From NCBI GenBank assembly GCA_949751835.1, contig CATKHK010000056.1:1-64000 (forward strand): a DNA stretch of 64,000 nt, read 5' to 3'. A program made the position numbers and the translations under genes. Origin of the DNA: Blepharisma japonicum. Lineage: Eukaryota > Ciliophora > Heterotrichea > Heterotrichida > Blepharismidae. Below are positions 42,931-55,229 of this stretch, one piece after another (position 1 is the first letter of the stretch; each line of letters starts with the position of its first letter). The notes under the pieces were generated by a model. The model was not told the DNA's origin and did no database searches. It saw nothing but the letters and a program-made list of their open reading frames with translations.

Positions 42931-45276
42931 CTAAAGTTCTAAAAGGTCATTGATCTTTTTTTGTTGTGGCTGCGGCTGTGGTCTTGGTTCAGGCCTTTGC
43001 ACTGGCTGAGGTTGTTGTAAAGGAGCTGGCTCATTTCCTACACCACCGAATAGACTTTGAGCGAATCTTTCTTTTTCAATTTCTTTCTGAGTTTTCTGTT
43101 TTGGAGGCTGGGCTCTCCCAGGTGCATAAGAAGTAGAAGGCTGCAAGCTAATCCCACCCTGAATTGGTCTGGGCTGATCTACAGGAGTTTGCCCTTTTTT
43201 CCCAGTGTATCCTTCATTAGTTCAGAGCCTGTTAGTCACCTTCAATTCTCTATCTACACTAACTTCTTGAATGGGTGGCGCGCCAGGAGTTGATACCAAA
43301 TAAGGTCTTCCACTTTCTACCTTTGGAGCTTCATAAGGGTCCATTTTCATGCCTTGAAAAGCTTCACTAACTTTATATTCTTCTCTTCCTTTATTTATCA
43401 AATAGCTAAGACCTCTTCTGCTTTTTTCTGGATCATAAGGTCTTGCTCCATCCATTAATTTTTGCCTTACAAAATCGTCCAAAAAGTTCAAAGTCAGGTC
43501 AAACTGTTTACCAAGGTTTTCTTTAAAGCTTATAGGGTAGGTCAGCTTAGTGCAGACTCCTGCAAACTCATAGCAGCGCTGTTGCAAATCTTCGTTACGG
43601 GATGAGCTAAATTTGCTAACAAGCTCTCTAACGTCATCAGATGGAACACCGCGGCCTAGTTTCTGTAAAGCTGTCAGGATCCAGCCTTTTGTAAGAGTGT
43701 CTTCAAATCTTCAATGTAAAGCTTTGCATAGAATAGTCATAACACGGGACTGCTGATCATTATCAAGAGATTCAGCAAATTCGCCCAAGACCCAAGCTGC
43801 AACTTGCATCATGGCATCATTGACAGAAGTTGATCGTTCTAGGATTGCTAAGTATTCTTCTGTGGTATATCTTATAGACTCAGGGTCATCTCTCCACTCA
43901 TCAATTAACCTTACTAAATTATTGACAATTCCAGGCTTCACATGCTCTCCAGACAGCTCAAAAACTCCATTCATAGTTTCTAAGTACCACCTTGAGTCTG
44001 GAGCAAACCTTTCAGCGATATCTGTGATTTGGTTCACCAATTCTTCTTTCAAATGTGAGTCAAAGCTTGTTGATCTTAAAAATCCCATTAGTTTCTCAAT
44101 GATAACTCTTACATTATTAGGATTTGTCATCCTGAACAACAAGTTTAGCGTCTTCCTCTTCAAGGTGTCATCAGTGTCTTCTAAACAGTCTACCACAACC
44201 ATCTGGTGTTGACTTGCCTGGGTTGGATCAATTTTTACAATAGAAATAAGTCCAGTGATTCCTGTATATTTTAAGTTATGATTTTCTGAAGTCAAAAACC
44301 TTGAAATGCAAAGTGCTGCACTATTAATCAAGGCTGGATTTGGATAAACTTGAGTAATGGTTTTCAAGCATTGATAAACAATTGCGTACCCTGCATTAAC
44401 CCCAGTATCATCAGCTCTCCTCATAACTTCACTTAAAATCTCATACATCTGCTCGCTAGCTTTTTGGTCGTCCTGTCCCAGCATTCCTAATATTTCTAGC
44501 AGCTGAATCTGAAACCAAGGTGCAGGCATTCTATGATAGTCATAATCACGTGGAAGTCTATGATCAATAATCTGCTTCAGGATCACCACAAATGAAGAAA
44601 TTAAGTCTTTATAATGCGGCCTTATTTTTTCATCTTGTAAAAGTGACCAAAAAGCGTTTAAGGAGCTTCCCATGACTGATGGGTCCTTATCACAAAGTGC
44701 CCTACGGAAATGCTCATTATAGTCAGGGATCAATGACGGGTTAAGTTTTATAAATTTGGTCAACACCATCACAGCTTTTTTCCTTACAATTTCATTTGGA
44801 TGCGACAAAAGTCGGACGACGTGGTCACTAATGGCATGCATCATTCCTACATTCACAAGCTTGCAAATTACTGTAAGCGCTGCTGAGACTTCTAAATAAT
44901 TCTGGCTTTGCAGGTCTCTTTGAAGTGTAGCGACTAATAAAATGATCAAATGGCTTTCTTGAGACAGACATAAAGAACATGTCAAGTAGCCGATTCTTTT
45001 TGCGATTAGGCTGGAGCTCTGAGCAAGATTAATAGCATGGATATAAGCAAATGAGGCGTCGTGGCCAAGCATCTCAATATAGATAGCACGCAATAGGTGT
45101 TCTTTCATTTTCTTCGGAGGAATGCTGGGTTCTGTGATTTTGGCTTTGAGGAGATTGACCTCTTGAGTGATAATTTTATCTTCTTCTTGTTTGGACCTGG
45201 ACTCACCAATGGATTTCACGAGGTCGAAAAGCTCTTTAGAAAGGTGACTGCCAGATGACATATTTATATTAGGCAA
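42931..45276 (-). CDS. AP4E1: AP-4 adaptor complex epsilon subunit, without ear
   Basis: 781 residues. The N-terminal trunk is strongly AP-4 epsilon-like: K-E-L-F-D-L-V-K-S-I-G-E, I-E-M-L-G-H-D-A-S-F-A-Y-I-H-A, V-R-K-K-A-V-M-V-L, L-C-D-K-D-P-S-V-M-G and P-A-P-W-F-Q-I-Q-L-L. ARM/HEAT helices run to about 600. The hinge is Pro/Gln-rich and the chain ends K-I-N-D-L-L-E-L, so the C-terminal appendage found in most epsilon subunits (about 1100 residues) is absent; L-L-E-L could be a clathrin-box-like end. TGA at 43711 and 43222 are Trp. AP-4 sorts cargo at the trans-Golgi network. The first ATG is only 6 bases after the stop of the upstream gene; M6 is an alternative start. Confidence 0.93.
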
Positions 45277-45282
45277 TTTTAA

Positions 45283-46476
45283 TTAAAATGTGCTGCAGTG
45301 ATCGAAGGATCCTCGATTAATTCCATCTCCTTCAATGTGGGGAGCTTGGGCACTTTCATCTAAACCTGCAAGCAAAATTGGGTTCTCAGAGGCTGCTTCA
45401 TAAAATAAAATGATAGGCTGAAACCCATTTCTATTGATTTTAGATAGAACTTTGCTTCATGAATCTAATTTTTGAATTGAAGAATCGTCAGCTTTGTATC
45501 ATTTATCGAAAATTTGGTTATAATAAAAAGAAACATAGTGGTATTCTTTGTAGCAAATCAGCCCTTTCAATGTATATGTCCTATAAATTTCTTGGTCTCT
45601 TTCTGCGCTAAATATAACTGAAGTCCGAAGTTCATGTCTCAGGCATTTCAGAAGAGTTTTACTGAATGATATGTCATTGTTTCATATCAAATAAAGTGCT
45701 AAAACCCTTGGAGTTGTTATCCATCTTCTTTTTATTTCAACTTTCTGGCAGCATTCAGAGCAAGTATTAAAATTGTTTACTATCAAATCTTCCCTTACTG
45801 CTTCACCAATCAAGATATCTAAGTCAGGCAGCACCTTTTCATTAATATTTGCAAAGATCTGGTACTGAGCTTCTAGTTCTGACACGTAAATTCTCAGGAA
45901 AAACTCATTTTGAATATGTGCTGTCCTATCTTTTCCACAACAAACATACTCATCTATTGTTTGTAATGCAAAATTTGCATGAGAAATGCATGGCGGGTTG
46001 CAAATTGTACAGTTTAGTTGGTCTTTTATATAAATTGATGAAGAATTCACGCAGATTGAGTTTGAGACTGACTCTCTATGTATATACATCAAGATTTCTT
46101 CAAAGGCTTCGACTGCGCATGCCATCTACATTTTCTTTACTGCTCTATCTTGAAATTTTGAGGCTAGCTGCGATAAAGCTCTTCTTACAGTCGTGGAAGA
46201 GATGGATTTTGATTCGGAGAATTGAATTTCGACCATTAAGTGCTAGATAGGAATTACTTCGATTTCGCATTTTAAACATAAATTCTGATCTTCAGATTCT
46301 TCAGATACTTCAGATACTTCAAAGAAGCTCTTTTTGTGGGCATGACTAGTTTGGGATATAAGTTGGTTTCTCAAAACTTCTATATTTCATAAGGATTGGA
46401 GGATTACATTTAGGAAACAATTGTTTTCGCCTCTATTTTTAAGTCCTTTGGGTTGTATTGTGATATCTAAGTCCAT
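45283..46476 (-). CDS. USP53/54-like ubiquitin protease family protein
   Basis: Three exons (introns 46243-46257 and 46126-46140) encode 387 residues. The Cys box reads G-L-K-N-R-G-E-N-N-C-F-L-N-V-I-L-Q-S-L-W, the form seen in USP53/54. The His box reads C-Y-K-E-Y-H-Y-V-S-F-Y-Y, followed by W-Y-K-A-D-D-S-S-I and Q-P-I-I-L-F-Y. Two Cys pairs (C-T-I-C-N-P-P-C and C-S-E-C-C) would form the finger zinc site. Cys20, the His and a following Asp are present, so activity is possible. TGA codons in three places are Trp. The stop lies 6 bases before AP4E1. Confidence 0.9.
46126..46140 (-). other. 15-nt intron
   Basis: The sense strand reads GTAAAGAAAATGTAG, phase 0. It is directly followed by an ATG codon, which could mislead a gene finder into starting there. 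Confidence 0.92.
46243..46257 (-). other. 15-nt intron
   Basis: The sense strand reads GTAATTCCTATCTAG, phase 0, in the N-terminal part of the USP gene. Confidence 0.92.
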
Positions 46477-46688
46477 ATTAAATTAAGCTCTAAAGTTCAA
46501 ATTTGCATATATGTAAGCTTCAAAATTGCTAAACTCTATCAGAAAATACAAACTGTGCTAAGAGAAATAAAATAAAATTTATTATATAAATCTGGGAAAT
46601 GATATATTCAATTTCTATAAAATTTGTGCTAAATCTCGAATAATCCCGAAATTCATGAATAAATTCCAATTTTTCTTGACTTTATTAA

Positions 46689-48935
46689 ATGGAGCATCTT
46701 ACCAAAAGACAGGAATCATTAGTTTCTCAAATAGAATCGTCTCACCCACCTTTTTCTTTTCTAATGAAAAACATTTCATTCTTTTGCAAGAGTGAACAAG
46801 AGATTTTTGAATTGCTATCTCTGAGATATGAGGATGAAAAAGAAATATCAGTCAGGATGCTTTATCAGGGTAGGTTCACAGGTAACGCAATAATTCAAAC
46901 TGAACACAAAGAAATCGCAAAAGAAATTGTTTACGCTGATGGAGGATCTATCAGGAGTCGACAGGTATGACTGGAACTAGGACGCTCAGAAAATCGAGAC
47001 AACAATAGAGGGAGAGGACAAGGAAGAGGGAGCTCAAGGCAGAATTTTACTGAAGAAAATGAAGAGCAAATGACTTACCAAAGCAGAAGAGGAAGCGGAA
47101 GAGCGATGAGAGGAATTGGGCACTTCATTGATTTGAAGCAAATTCCTTATGAGTTTCCTGAAGAAAAAAAGGGAGATAAAGAGGAAAAAAAAGAAGACAC
47201 AAAAATTGAGAAGCCAAAGCAATATGAGAGGAAGATACCAGAAGAAAGGCCAAAGGAAGCCAGGAGCTCAGAAAAAAAACTAGAGAATTATAGTGTGGAA
47301 ACGTTTATTATCAAAGTAAATGGTAATCCAGACGAAGCAGCTGATTTTCTGTTAAACAATAAAAGAAAAATGGAACAAGCTGAAATGGTTGAGCAATTTG
47401 TAGCAGCGTTTAAAAAGTCTTCAAAAGATATAGCTCAGCAAGCATTGGACCTACTAATCGCATTTAACACCAACAACGTTAAAGCCTATATCTCAATTAA
47501 CCTTGTAAAATCCCTCTCAAATATCAGATTTTCCAAAGAAAATTTTACAAACCTTCTCAATGACAACTGGAAACTTGTAGATCCTCAAGCTTTAATCCAT
47601 CTTACCCGAGGAAAATTTATAGAAATCCCTATCGAAGAAGCAGCGAGCCATCTATTTGCTATATGAAACACAAATGAATACGAAAAGGCGGTAAAAATGG
47701 CTGACGATTTTGATCTGTCTTTAGTCCTTGAGACCAAATTTTCAGCGATTTCTAAACTCTTAGCCAACGATTTGGTCGACTTAGTTTTTTGCTTGGTAGG
47801 AAACGATTTAAAGCTTGCTAAAAAAGCAATTAAAATGATGAGCAACAAGAAACACTCCAAAGAAGCAGCAAAGCTTGTAGATAAGCTGAATATCGATGTA
47901 AGAGAATTTCCTGAAATGATGAGCATTTTGAAATGAAACTCTATGAATTATCTAATGTACATGGAAGGAATAGGATGGTATAGACTAGCTGATATGGTAT
48001 CTGATGATATTGAGTCAATTGGGATTATGATAAAAAGCTTCTATGATAAATATGCAAGAAAAAGACTAGATTACTTTGGGGTTGTCGCTACAAGTTTATA
48101 TAATATGTACCCTCAAGTTGTGAGCCAGCTGGATCCCTCTATAATTCAAGGATTAGAAAAAATTCCATACATGCCTTACAATTTCCCTGATAGATATGAG
48201 CCGCTTAACAGCTTCAGCATAAGATCATCTTTGCCTCTGGAAAGGGTCCTTTTCATTGACTCTGAAGCAAAGCTTTCCCAAATGGTTTGAACTGGAAACA
48301 TCGTCGGCTTGGACAGTGAATGGAAACCTGCCAGAGTAAAATTTGATAAGCCAAAGATCGCTTTATTTCAAATCGGCTTTGAAGACGTCGTATATCTAGT
48401 AGACATGATCAAGCTAAATAGAAGCCCACTTCTAAACAATATGCTGGCTGAGCTATTTTCTAATGAAACCATTATAAAATTAGGAATAAATTTTGTAGGT
48501 GACAAAGGACATTTTAAAAAGGATTATCCTCATATGACATGCTTTGATATTGAATTCAAAAATTTTGTAGATTTATTGGAACAGTATAAAAATTTGTTCA
48601 AAGAAAATTCTGGAGGACTTGCAGGGCTATGTGAAGTCATTTTAGGGAGGCATTTATGCAAAGGGGAACAGATTTCTAATTGAGAAAGAAGACCACTTAG
48701 ATTATCACAAATACACTATGCGTCATTAGATGCATTTATTTTGATAAGTTTGTATAATGAAATGAATTTGCATGGAGTTAATGCAAAAAAGTGCGAAAAA
48801 GTGGGGAAAGGGTGTGATAATTGTGGAAGCAAGCTGCATGAAGCGAGGTCTTGCAGAAGAGGGCCAAAATGTCAAATTTGTCAGACGCTTGGGCATCTGG
48901 CAAGAAAATGTCCTTATCAACAGATATATAATTAG
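46689..48935 (+). CDS. Mut-7/EXD3-like 3'-5' exonuclease with zinc knuckles
   Basis: 748 residues in one exon with five TGA-Trp codons. The N-terminus has a small alpha/beta part, then an R-G-R-G-Q-G-R-G RGG-type stretch (about 105-120) and a charged linker. Residues 210-500 are helical, as in the N-terminal half of Mut-7. The DEDDy nuclease follows: D-S-E in V-G-L-D-S-E-W, I-N-F-V-G-D in motif II, and Y-A-S-L-D in motif III (near 677), so the four acidic residues and the Tyr are all present. Two CCHC zinc knuckles close the protein (C-D-N-C…H…C; C-Q-I-C…H…C). Mut-7 in C. elegans acts in RNA interference and transposon silencing; EXD3 trims 3' ends. A small-RNA role here is inference. Confidence 0.9.
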
Positions 48936-49049
48936 TCTTATTAGTTATTATAATTTTTAATTATGCAAAACAGTATTTTTAACAAACTTGCTTGAAATTG
49001 TTACAAAATCTGATCTAATTAAGGCTGCTAAATTACAAAAATTACTTAT

Positions 49050-49853
49050 TTAATCGTATTTCTCAATTTTCGGTAATGAAATAACTAGCTTTCCTTCAGT
49101 ATTTTCACTTGCATCTTTGAGTCCATATTCTTCTTTTGCACTGATTCCAGGCATGATTTTATTAAATTTTATAGATTTTTCTTCATTTTTGCTAGGTTTT
49201 ATAGTTTTTTCTTCATTTTTGCTTCTAAACGGTGTTGCTTTACTGCTACTTCCAGTGAATTTAATTCTTGTTTGCTCTTTCTTATATAAAATTTCTTTAT
49301 ATATTTGCTTTTGATTTACTTTTTCTCTTACAGAATCTGGAATACTCAAAGTTGACTTAGCCAAAACAGATTCAGGTGATGGTGAATTTCGAAAATCCTG
49401 AAAAATTGGGTCAGGAGTTTTTATTTGGTATGGCTTATTCGATTCAATTTTGGTTCTGAGCAACAATTTTGCTTTTTTCGACAATAAGATCGTTTTTTTC
49501 CCTAAACTCCGCCCTTTGAGTTTAGGATTCATATCGCTAAAAAGATCATCATCACTTATACTTTCTACGTTAATAAGAATATTTTCACGTTTAGGCTTTG
49601 ATTTAGACTTTCTTCTATCAATCGTTAAATCGTAAAAAGGATCATAGGAGAAAGTTTCTGCTTCTTCTCTTGAATAAGAAGCCATAAGCAAGTTTTCTTG
49701 TTTAGATAGCGGTGGTAGAGAGGTTTTTCTAATTCTTTTTTCACTTTGTTTGAATAAGCAAGAAGGAGATACTTTTCTTCATGAGACTCATCTTGGAGCT
49801 GAATAATCAGAGCGTAAATGAAGGCTTGGGTAATATTGGTAGGGAACACACAT
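49050..49853 (-). CDS. basic low-complexity protein, unknown
   Basis: 267 residues, rich in Lys, Ser and Glu, with little hydrophobic content. A short repeat K-N-E-E-K-[ST]-I-K occurs twice. Two TGA codons near the N-terminus must be Trp to reach the ATG at 49851-49853, whose N-terminus (M-C-V-P-Y-Q-Y-Y-P) has protein-like composition. I see no domain. A cytoskeleton or ciliary linker would fit such composition, but this is a guess. Confidence 0.65.
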
Positions 49854-50113
49854 GATTTATTTATGCATTAAGGAAATGATACTTCAAAATGGAATAATTT
49901 TGGATTTGTCTGGATATAGTTGATAAGCAAAATTCGCAGTTTACCTTTTAATTTTATGTATATAAGACAAAGAGTGAATGGACATTTATATTAAATATAA
50001 TTTTATTTAATTTAAAATAAGAAAACACTTTATGTTGTTTTTAGCTTAAATTAAATTAAGCTCAAAAGAAATTAATTTCTTTTTATTATTAAATATAGAA
50101 ATTTCTACCATTT

Positions 50114-51235
50114 ATGGAACAGTCTACATCAGAAATCTTAAGAAGACACATCACTGCATTTCTTCCCTACTCTCGTGAAGAATTAATTGACAAAATACGA
50201 GGATGTATTTTTGGTCAAGCAATTGGAGATGCTATAGGAATTCGGACTGAATTTAAATCTTCTGAGTGGGCTACTACTAAATGAAAAAATCAGCCTTTAA
50301 CTCTATTAAATTGGGTTCCAAAAAAAAAGTACTTTCCTGAAGGAGATTGAAGTGATGATACTGATCAATTAATCGTAATCATCAATTCCTACTTAGACTC
50401 CAATGGATTCAATGTTCTTGATTTTGCTGCAAAAATAAGAGATTGAAAACGCCATGGATTTCCCGAGCTCGGCGATAAAAAAGGCTTGGGAATAGGAAAG
50501 ACTGTTAAAAAGGCTATCCTTCATAAATCTTTTATCAGCAATCCTCATCGTGCTGCTTTAGAAGTATGAATAAATGGTAACTGTGAAATCGCTGCAAATG
50601 GAGCTTTAATGAGATCTGCTATATTAGGTATTGTTAATTTTCATGATATAGATCAAGTCATAAGACAGACTCAGATCATAGGAAAATGTACACATGCAGA
50701 CCCGAGAAGCCTAGCATCAAGTGTTGCACAAACAGTTGCTATTGCATTGATGCTTCAAGGTGCAAGAAATATTAATGAAGTTATTGAAGCAAGCTGTGAG
50801 ATCGCACAGAATTTTATTAAATCTTATAGGGAAGGACTTGATCAAGAAGTTCATGCAAATTGCAGCCCTGAAAAAAGTCAAGAATACGATAAAAATAGAA
50901 TGAGAGTAGGAAAATTATTTAAGAGAAGTTTGTTAAGAAAGTATATGCATATTGGACTAGATGAAATGAGGCCAATTGATGGGAAAAATATGGGTTATGT
51001 CTACTTTGCACTTGGATGTGGGTTTTATGGGGTGAGACAAAATAATTATGAAGAAATGATTAGAAATATTATTACAGAAGGTGGAGATGCTGATACAAAT
51101 GCTGCAATTGCTGGAGCACTACTTGGTTGCAAATTAGGATTTTCGAGACTGCCATCAAGACTTGTTCAAGAATTAAGATATAAAGATTGGCTTGAAGAAA
51201 AGTTGAACAGAGTTATTGATAAAATACTATCATAA
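50114..51235 (+). CDS. ADP-ribosylglycohydrolase family protein
   Basis: 373 residues. The DraG/ARH fold shows its two metal-binding blocks: W-S-D-D-T-D-Q (near residue 77) and G-G-D-A-D-T-N-A (near 322). The start of the fold, R-G-C-I-F-G-Q-A-I-G-D-A-I-G, is also typical. Such enzymes use two Mg2+ or Mn2+ to cleave ADP-ribose from proteins or from O-acetyl-ADP-ribose. Six TGA-Trp codons occur in the first 160 residues, including the W just before S-D-D-T. Arg, Ser or other linkage specificity cannot be told. Confidence 0.94.
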
Positions 51236-51596
51236 TATCATTAACTTTTAATAATATATTTTATGAAAAAAAAAACAAAATTAGCATTTATTTATTCTTC
51301 AAAAAAAATATAAAAATTTTCTTAAAATTTCTTAAAATTTTTAATTTAATTGGAATTTTTGGTACACTTTAATAATTTTATTGACTAATTAAAAATTAAA
51401 TCAAGATAATCTTCAAATTAAATAAAAATATGTAATAGTAAATTAAAAAATCTCTTAATGGCTGTGATAATAAATTACCATTTATTTATTAGTTTATAAA
51501 ATACTTATTAAATTGCTTTAAAAACTTGTTTTACTAGTTTTACTAAATATTATTCCTTAGCCTGTAATTTCTTTTATTTTTGTAATATATTTAATA
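51236..51596. other. intergenic, very AT-rich
   Basis: Contains poly-A and poly-T tracts and a short AAATTTTC-type repeat around 51310-51345; no gene is seen. Confidence 0.5.
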
Positions 51597-52997
51597 ATGA
51601 AATCGATATTCGAAACAGTTGACGACTCTTTTGGCTATCAATTTTGAATGGAAATAATCCCAAAGGATCCTAACGAAATTTTAAACGTTTTACATAAGGG
51701 AAAACTTATCGAGCTTAACCAAAAGAATGAAATAAATGAAGGTTTTTATTATTTGGCTGGCGATTTTTTATATTTTTCAGACTCAGAATATCAGGCTGTT
51801 CAAAAAAAGTGCATACTTTCCTGGAAAATTATTGAGCCATTTATCGAAGAAGGATCACATGGCGTGAAATATGGCTTTCAAATAAGAAAAGGTGAGCAGA
51901 AATTTGATTTTTACACAGACTCAAACGAAGACTTAGACACTTGGCTTCTCCATTTATCTAAGGTTGCCATTATGGTCGAAATATCTGACAGCTATGAAAT
52001 TAAAGGTAAATTAGGCAATGGACGTTTTGGATCTGTTTATCTTGTAACAGACCTAGATGACCAAAAATTTTTTGCTGTAAAATCAATCAGTAAATCAGTT
52101 GTTCTTAAGAAAAAATTGCTTCACGAATTAATTAACGAAATCGAGATTATGAGAATGTTAGAGCATCCCAAAATTGTTAAGCTTCATAAAGTTTATGAGT
52201 CAGAAACTCATATCCATTTAGTTCTCGATTATATACCTGGTGGGAATTTGCTAACGAGGCTTGAGTCTCTTTATAAATTCTCAGAAAAAGAAGCCTCCAT
52301 TCTTATTAAAGATCTGCTTGGAGTTTTAAATTATTTATCACAAAATGGCATCTTGCATAGAGATATCAAGCTTGAAAATATTTTACTAGTTTCAGAAAGC
52401 TCAAACACAGATTTTAAGCTAGCTGATTTCGGTTTTTCTTGTAAAATTAGCGAAGGAATTACTCAGTTGTGCGGTTCACCTGGGTATATGGCTCCAGAAA
52501 TGCTGAAAAGGCAAGCATATGGCGGAAAAGCTGATATATTTAGCACAGGGGTGCTACTTTTTATCCTTTTGACTGGAAAAGCTCCTTTTTTATGTAAATC
52601 TTTAAGACATACACTAGTAAAAAATAGAGAATGTATATTTCAGTTCCGTCAAAAGCACTGAAAACATATTTCTGATCAAGCTATAAACCTTGTAAGCGGT
52701 TTGCTAAAAGCTGATCCTTTAGAGCGGCTTAGCTTAAGACAGGCCCTTAGCCATGAATGATTTTCTGTACAAACCAACACACAAAGAAGAAATTCAAAAC
52801 ATAACGAAAAAGTCCAAGCTGTAGTAAAAAATATTAAAGAAATTGTTAAACAAGATGTTTTGGTTCACCAAACCAAATTCTCCTTTAAAGAAAAAAGTGA
52901 AATAATAGAAAACACTTGTGAAATTGCTAATATTGCTGATGAAATGAGCAATAATGATAAAGATTTAGCACAGCAAATAAAAATACTAATGCTGTAA
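51597..52997 (+). CDS. PH-domain protein kinase (CAMK-like), copy 1
   Basis: 466 residues. The N-terminal part (about 30-125) is a PH domain: K-G-K-L-I-E-L-N start, a middle strand pair and a final helix with the invariant Trp (L-D-T-W-L-L-H-L). The kinase follows at once: G-N-G-R-F-G-S-V, A-V-K-S-I, H-R-D-I-K-L-E-N, A-D-F-G-F-S, C-G-S-P-G-Y-M-A-P-E. The last Trp of the kinase core and others are TGA. After the kinase come 80 charged residues. No ligand-binding Lys/Arg pair in the PH beta1-beta2 loop is obvious. The ATG at 51597 precedes an early TGA-Trp (51645-51647). It is a paralog of the next gene. Confidence 0.92.
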
Positions 52998-53557
52998 ACA
53001 AACAGATTGATGAATTTTTTTATTATATTCATTTTTTTATTTATACATAATTTCGCTTTAATTTCATATTAATTTCAAATAAATAAAATTCTGATGTATT
53101 CATTTAGTTAAAAGCTTTATATAATTTATTCCCAAAAGCACAAAGAAATTCTATGAATTCGTATATTTTTTATGCACATAATTATTTAATAGACTCAGAT
53201 GTTACTGCTACGAAATTTCTATATTTTCTCTTATGAAATTTATATCTTTGATAAGAGATTAATCGAAGAAGATAATTTATTTTTTAATATACTAGCGATC
53301 AGTACTTCATAAATTTGGCGACAATTAGTATTGTGATGGGTGAATAAATAGATAATGGCATTATTGCATTAAATAATTATCTTATCTTTGATTGATAAAA
53401 TATTTTTAAAAAGGAAATTTTCTCTCCAATCTTCCTAAATTTGAATATTAATCTTAAAATCAGTTTCTGGTCTATAATGCATTACACTGTCATTTAAGCC
53501 ATTTACTTAGTCCACTAATATATTAAAAAAGAGTTATGCAATAATAATAAATATTCA
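52998..53557. other. intergenic between kinase paralogs
   Basis: 560 AT-rich bases with no supported frame. It probably carries the promoter of the second kinase. Confidence 0.5.
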
Positions 53558-54979
53558 ATGACATCAATTTTCAATAGCATCTATCAGCCCAAAGACATGT
53601 GCTTTTGGGAAGATTTTGCAGACTTACACAAACCAGAAACTTCTACTGTTTTTTTTCAAGGGAGCCTTTTAGAATTATCAGTTTCGAATGCCTTGAAAGA
53701 AAATTTTTTTTATTTGAACAAGAGCTCAATTTTGCGTTCTAAGAATGTTTCTTCTAGAATTACAAAAATTTCAAGCTTAAAGTGGAAAATAATAGAGCCA
53801 TTTATTGAAGAGGATAAAAGTGGAATAAAATATGGCTTTCGATTAAGCCAGGGCATTGCTTGCCGTTACTTTTACACTAAAACATCTGATGAACTAGATG
53901 AATGATTGTCTCATTTATCAAGAATCGGAATAATGACTGACATAAAGCATGACTACAATTTAAAAACAGCAATAGGTTCAGGGAGCTTTTCAAATGTATA
54001 CTTAGCTGAAGATTACGAAGATTCAAAGAAATATGCAATAAAATCTATCCCTAAAAAGCTCCTTCTCTCTAAAACTAATTTGCAAGCCTTGTGCAACGAA
54101 ATCGAAATTTTGAGACTCATTGATCATCCTGGCATAGTGAAACTACATAAAGTTTATGAAGGAAAAAGCCACATATATTTAGTGCTTGACTACGTGTCTG
54201 GTGGAAACATGCTTCAAAGACTACTCAAAAACGGACCTTTGACTGAAGTAAAAGCTGTAAAATTTGCAGTTAAACTTTTAGGTATTCTAGATTATTTGAA
54301 AATTATGAACATAGTTCATAGAGACTTGAAGCTTGAAAATATTTTATTGAACTCAGAGTCCAGTGAAACGGATTTTAAGCTGACAGATTTTGGGCTTGCT
54401 TGCTTTGTGGATAAAGAGTTGACACAAAATTGTGGCTCTCCAGGATATGTGGCTCCTGAAATTCTGAGGAAAATGCCATATGGTACAAAAGTCGACATAT
54501 TCAGCGCTGGGGTGATTTTATATATGGTTTTATCAGGTCGGGCCCCATTTGCAGGTAAAACTCCAAGAGAAACTCTTTTAAAAAACCGTGAAGCTATGGT
54601 CCAATTTCAAGAGCAGTACTGGCACGGAATTTCAAGAGAAGCAATAAGCATGATTTTAGCCCTCACAAAGTGTCAGCCATCCCTTCGACCAAACCCCAGA
54701 GATGCACTACAAAATAAATGACTTAGCATGTATACCAAAAAATTGCCCATAATGACTCTTAGATCTCCAATACTTTCTTCTAAAAATTGTGAAAAATTTA
54801 CATATCTAGACCTGCCAAACTTAGAAAACCCCAGAAGAGGAAGACTTTCAGTGGTTAGCCTTGAAAATCAAGAGTTCTCTGGAGGAGAGTCAAGAAGAGG
54901 AAGTCTTTTCCCTGGAATTTCACCCATATCAAAAACATCAAAGCTCTTATGAAAGCAAGAAATCAAAGAATCTGTATAA
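53558..54979 (+). CDS. PH-domain protein kinase (CAMK-like), copy 2
   Basis: 473 residues with the same plan as the upstream kinase. The shared W-K-I-I-E-P-F-I-E-E sequence in the PH part and L-V-L-D-Y-[VI]-x-G-G-N in the kinase show that the two are tandem duplicates that have diverged. Catalytic motifs are whole: G-S-G-S-F-S-N-V, A-I-K-S-I, H-R-D-L-K-L-E-N, T-D-F-G-L-A, C-G-S-P-G-Y-V-A-P-E. The PH-domain Trp is a TGA (53903-53905), and the W of the final helix (54719-54721) also is. The C-terminus differs from copy 1: R-R-G-R-L-S-V-V-S and R-R-G-S-L are basophilic phosphorylation sites. Confidence 0.92.
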
Positions 54980-55042
54980 AGCCCAAAAACTGCCAATCAG
55001 CTTTTTAAATTAATTATATAGTAAATTGCGTTATTTTGAAAA

Positions 55043-55222
55043 ATGATAAATGATTTACTCCTTGCTTTATTTTTAGCAACAATAGCATTTTGCTTTCATT
55101 TAAAAGATTATAAGCTTCTAACTATTACCAAAATCATAAATCAATCACAAATGTCAAAGAAATATTATTATCAAAGCTTGTTGCATATATATGAAACATT
55201 TAATTTGATTATTATTTCATAA
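55043..55222 (+). CDS. possible 59-residue peptide with N-terminal hydrophobic helix
   Basis: A short frame ends 7 bases before the next ATG. Its N-terminus (L-L-L-A-L-F-L-A-T-I-A-F) looks like a signal anchor, but AT-rich DNA easily yields such frames. No relative is known to me. Confidence 0.2.
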   Translation: MINDLLLALFLATIAFCFHLKDYKLLTITKIINQSQMSKKYYYQSLLHIYETFNLIIIS

Positions 55223-55229
55223 TTTAACG

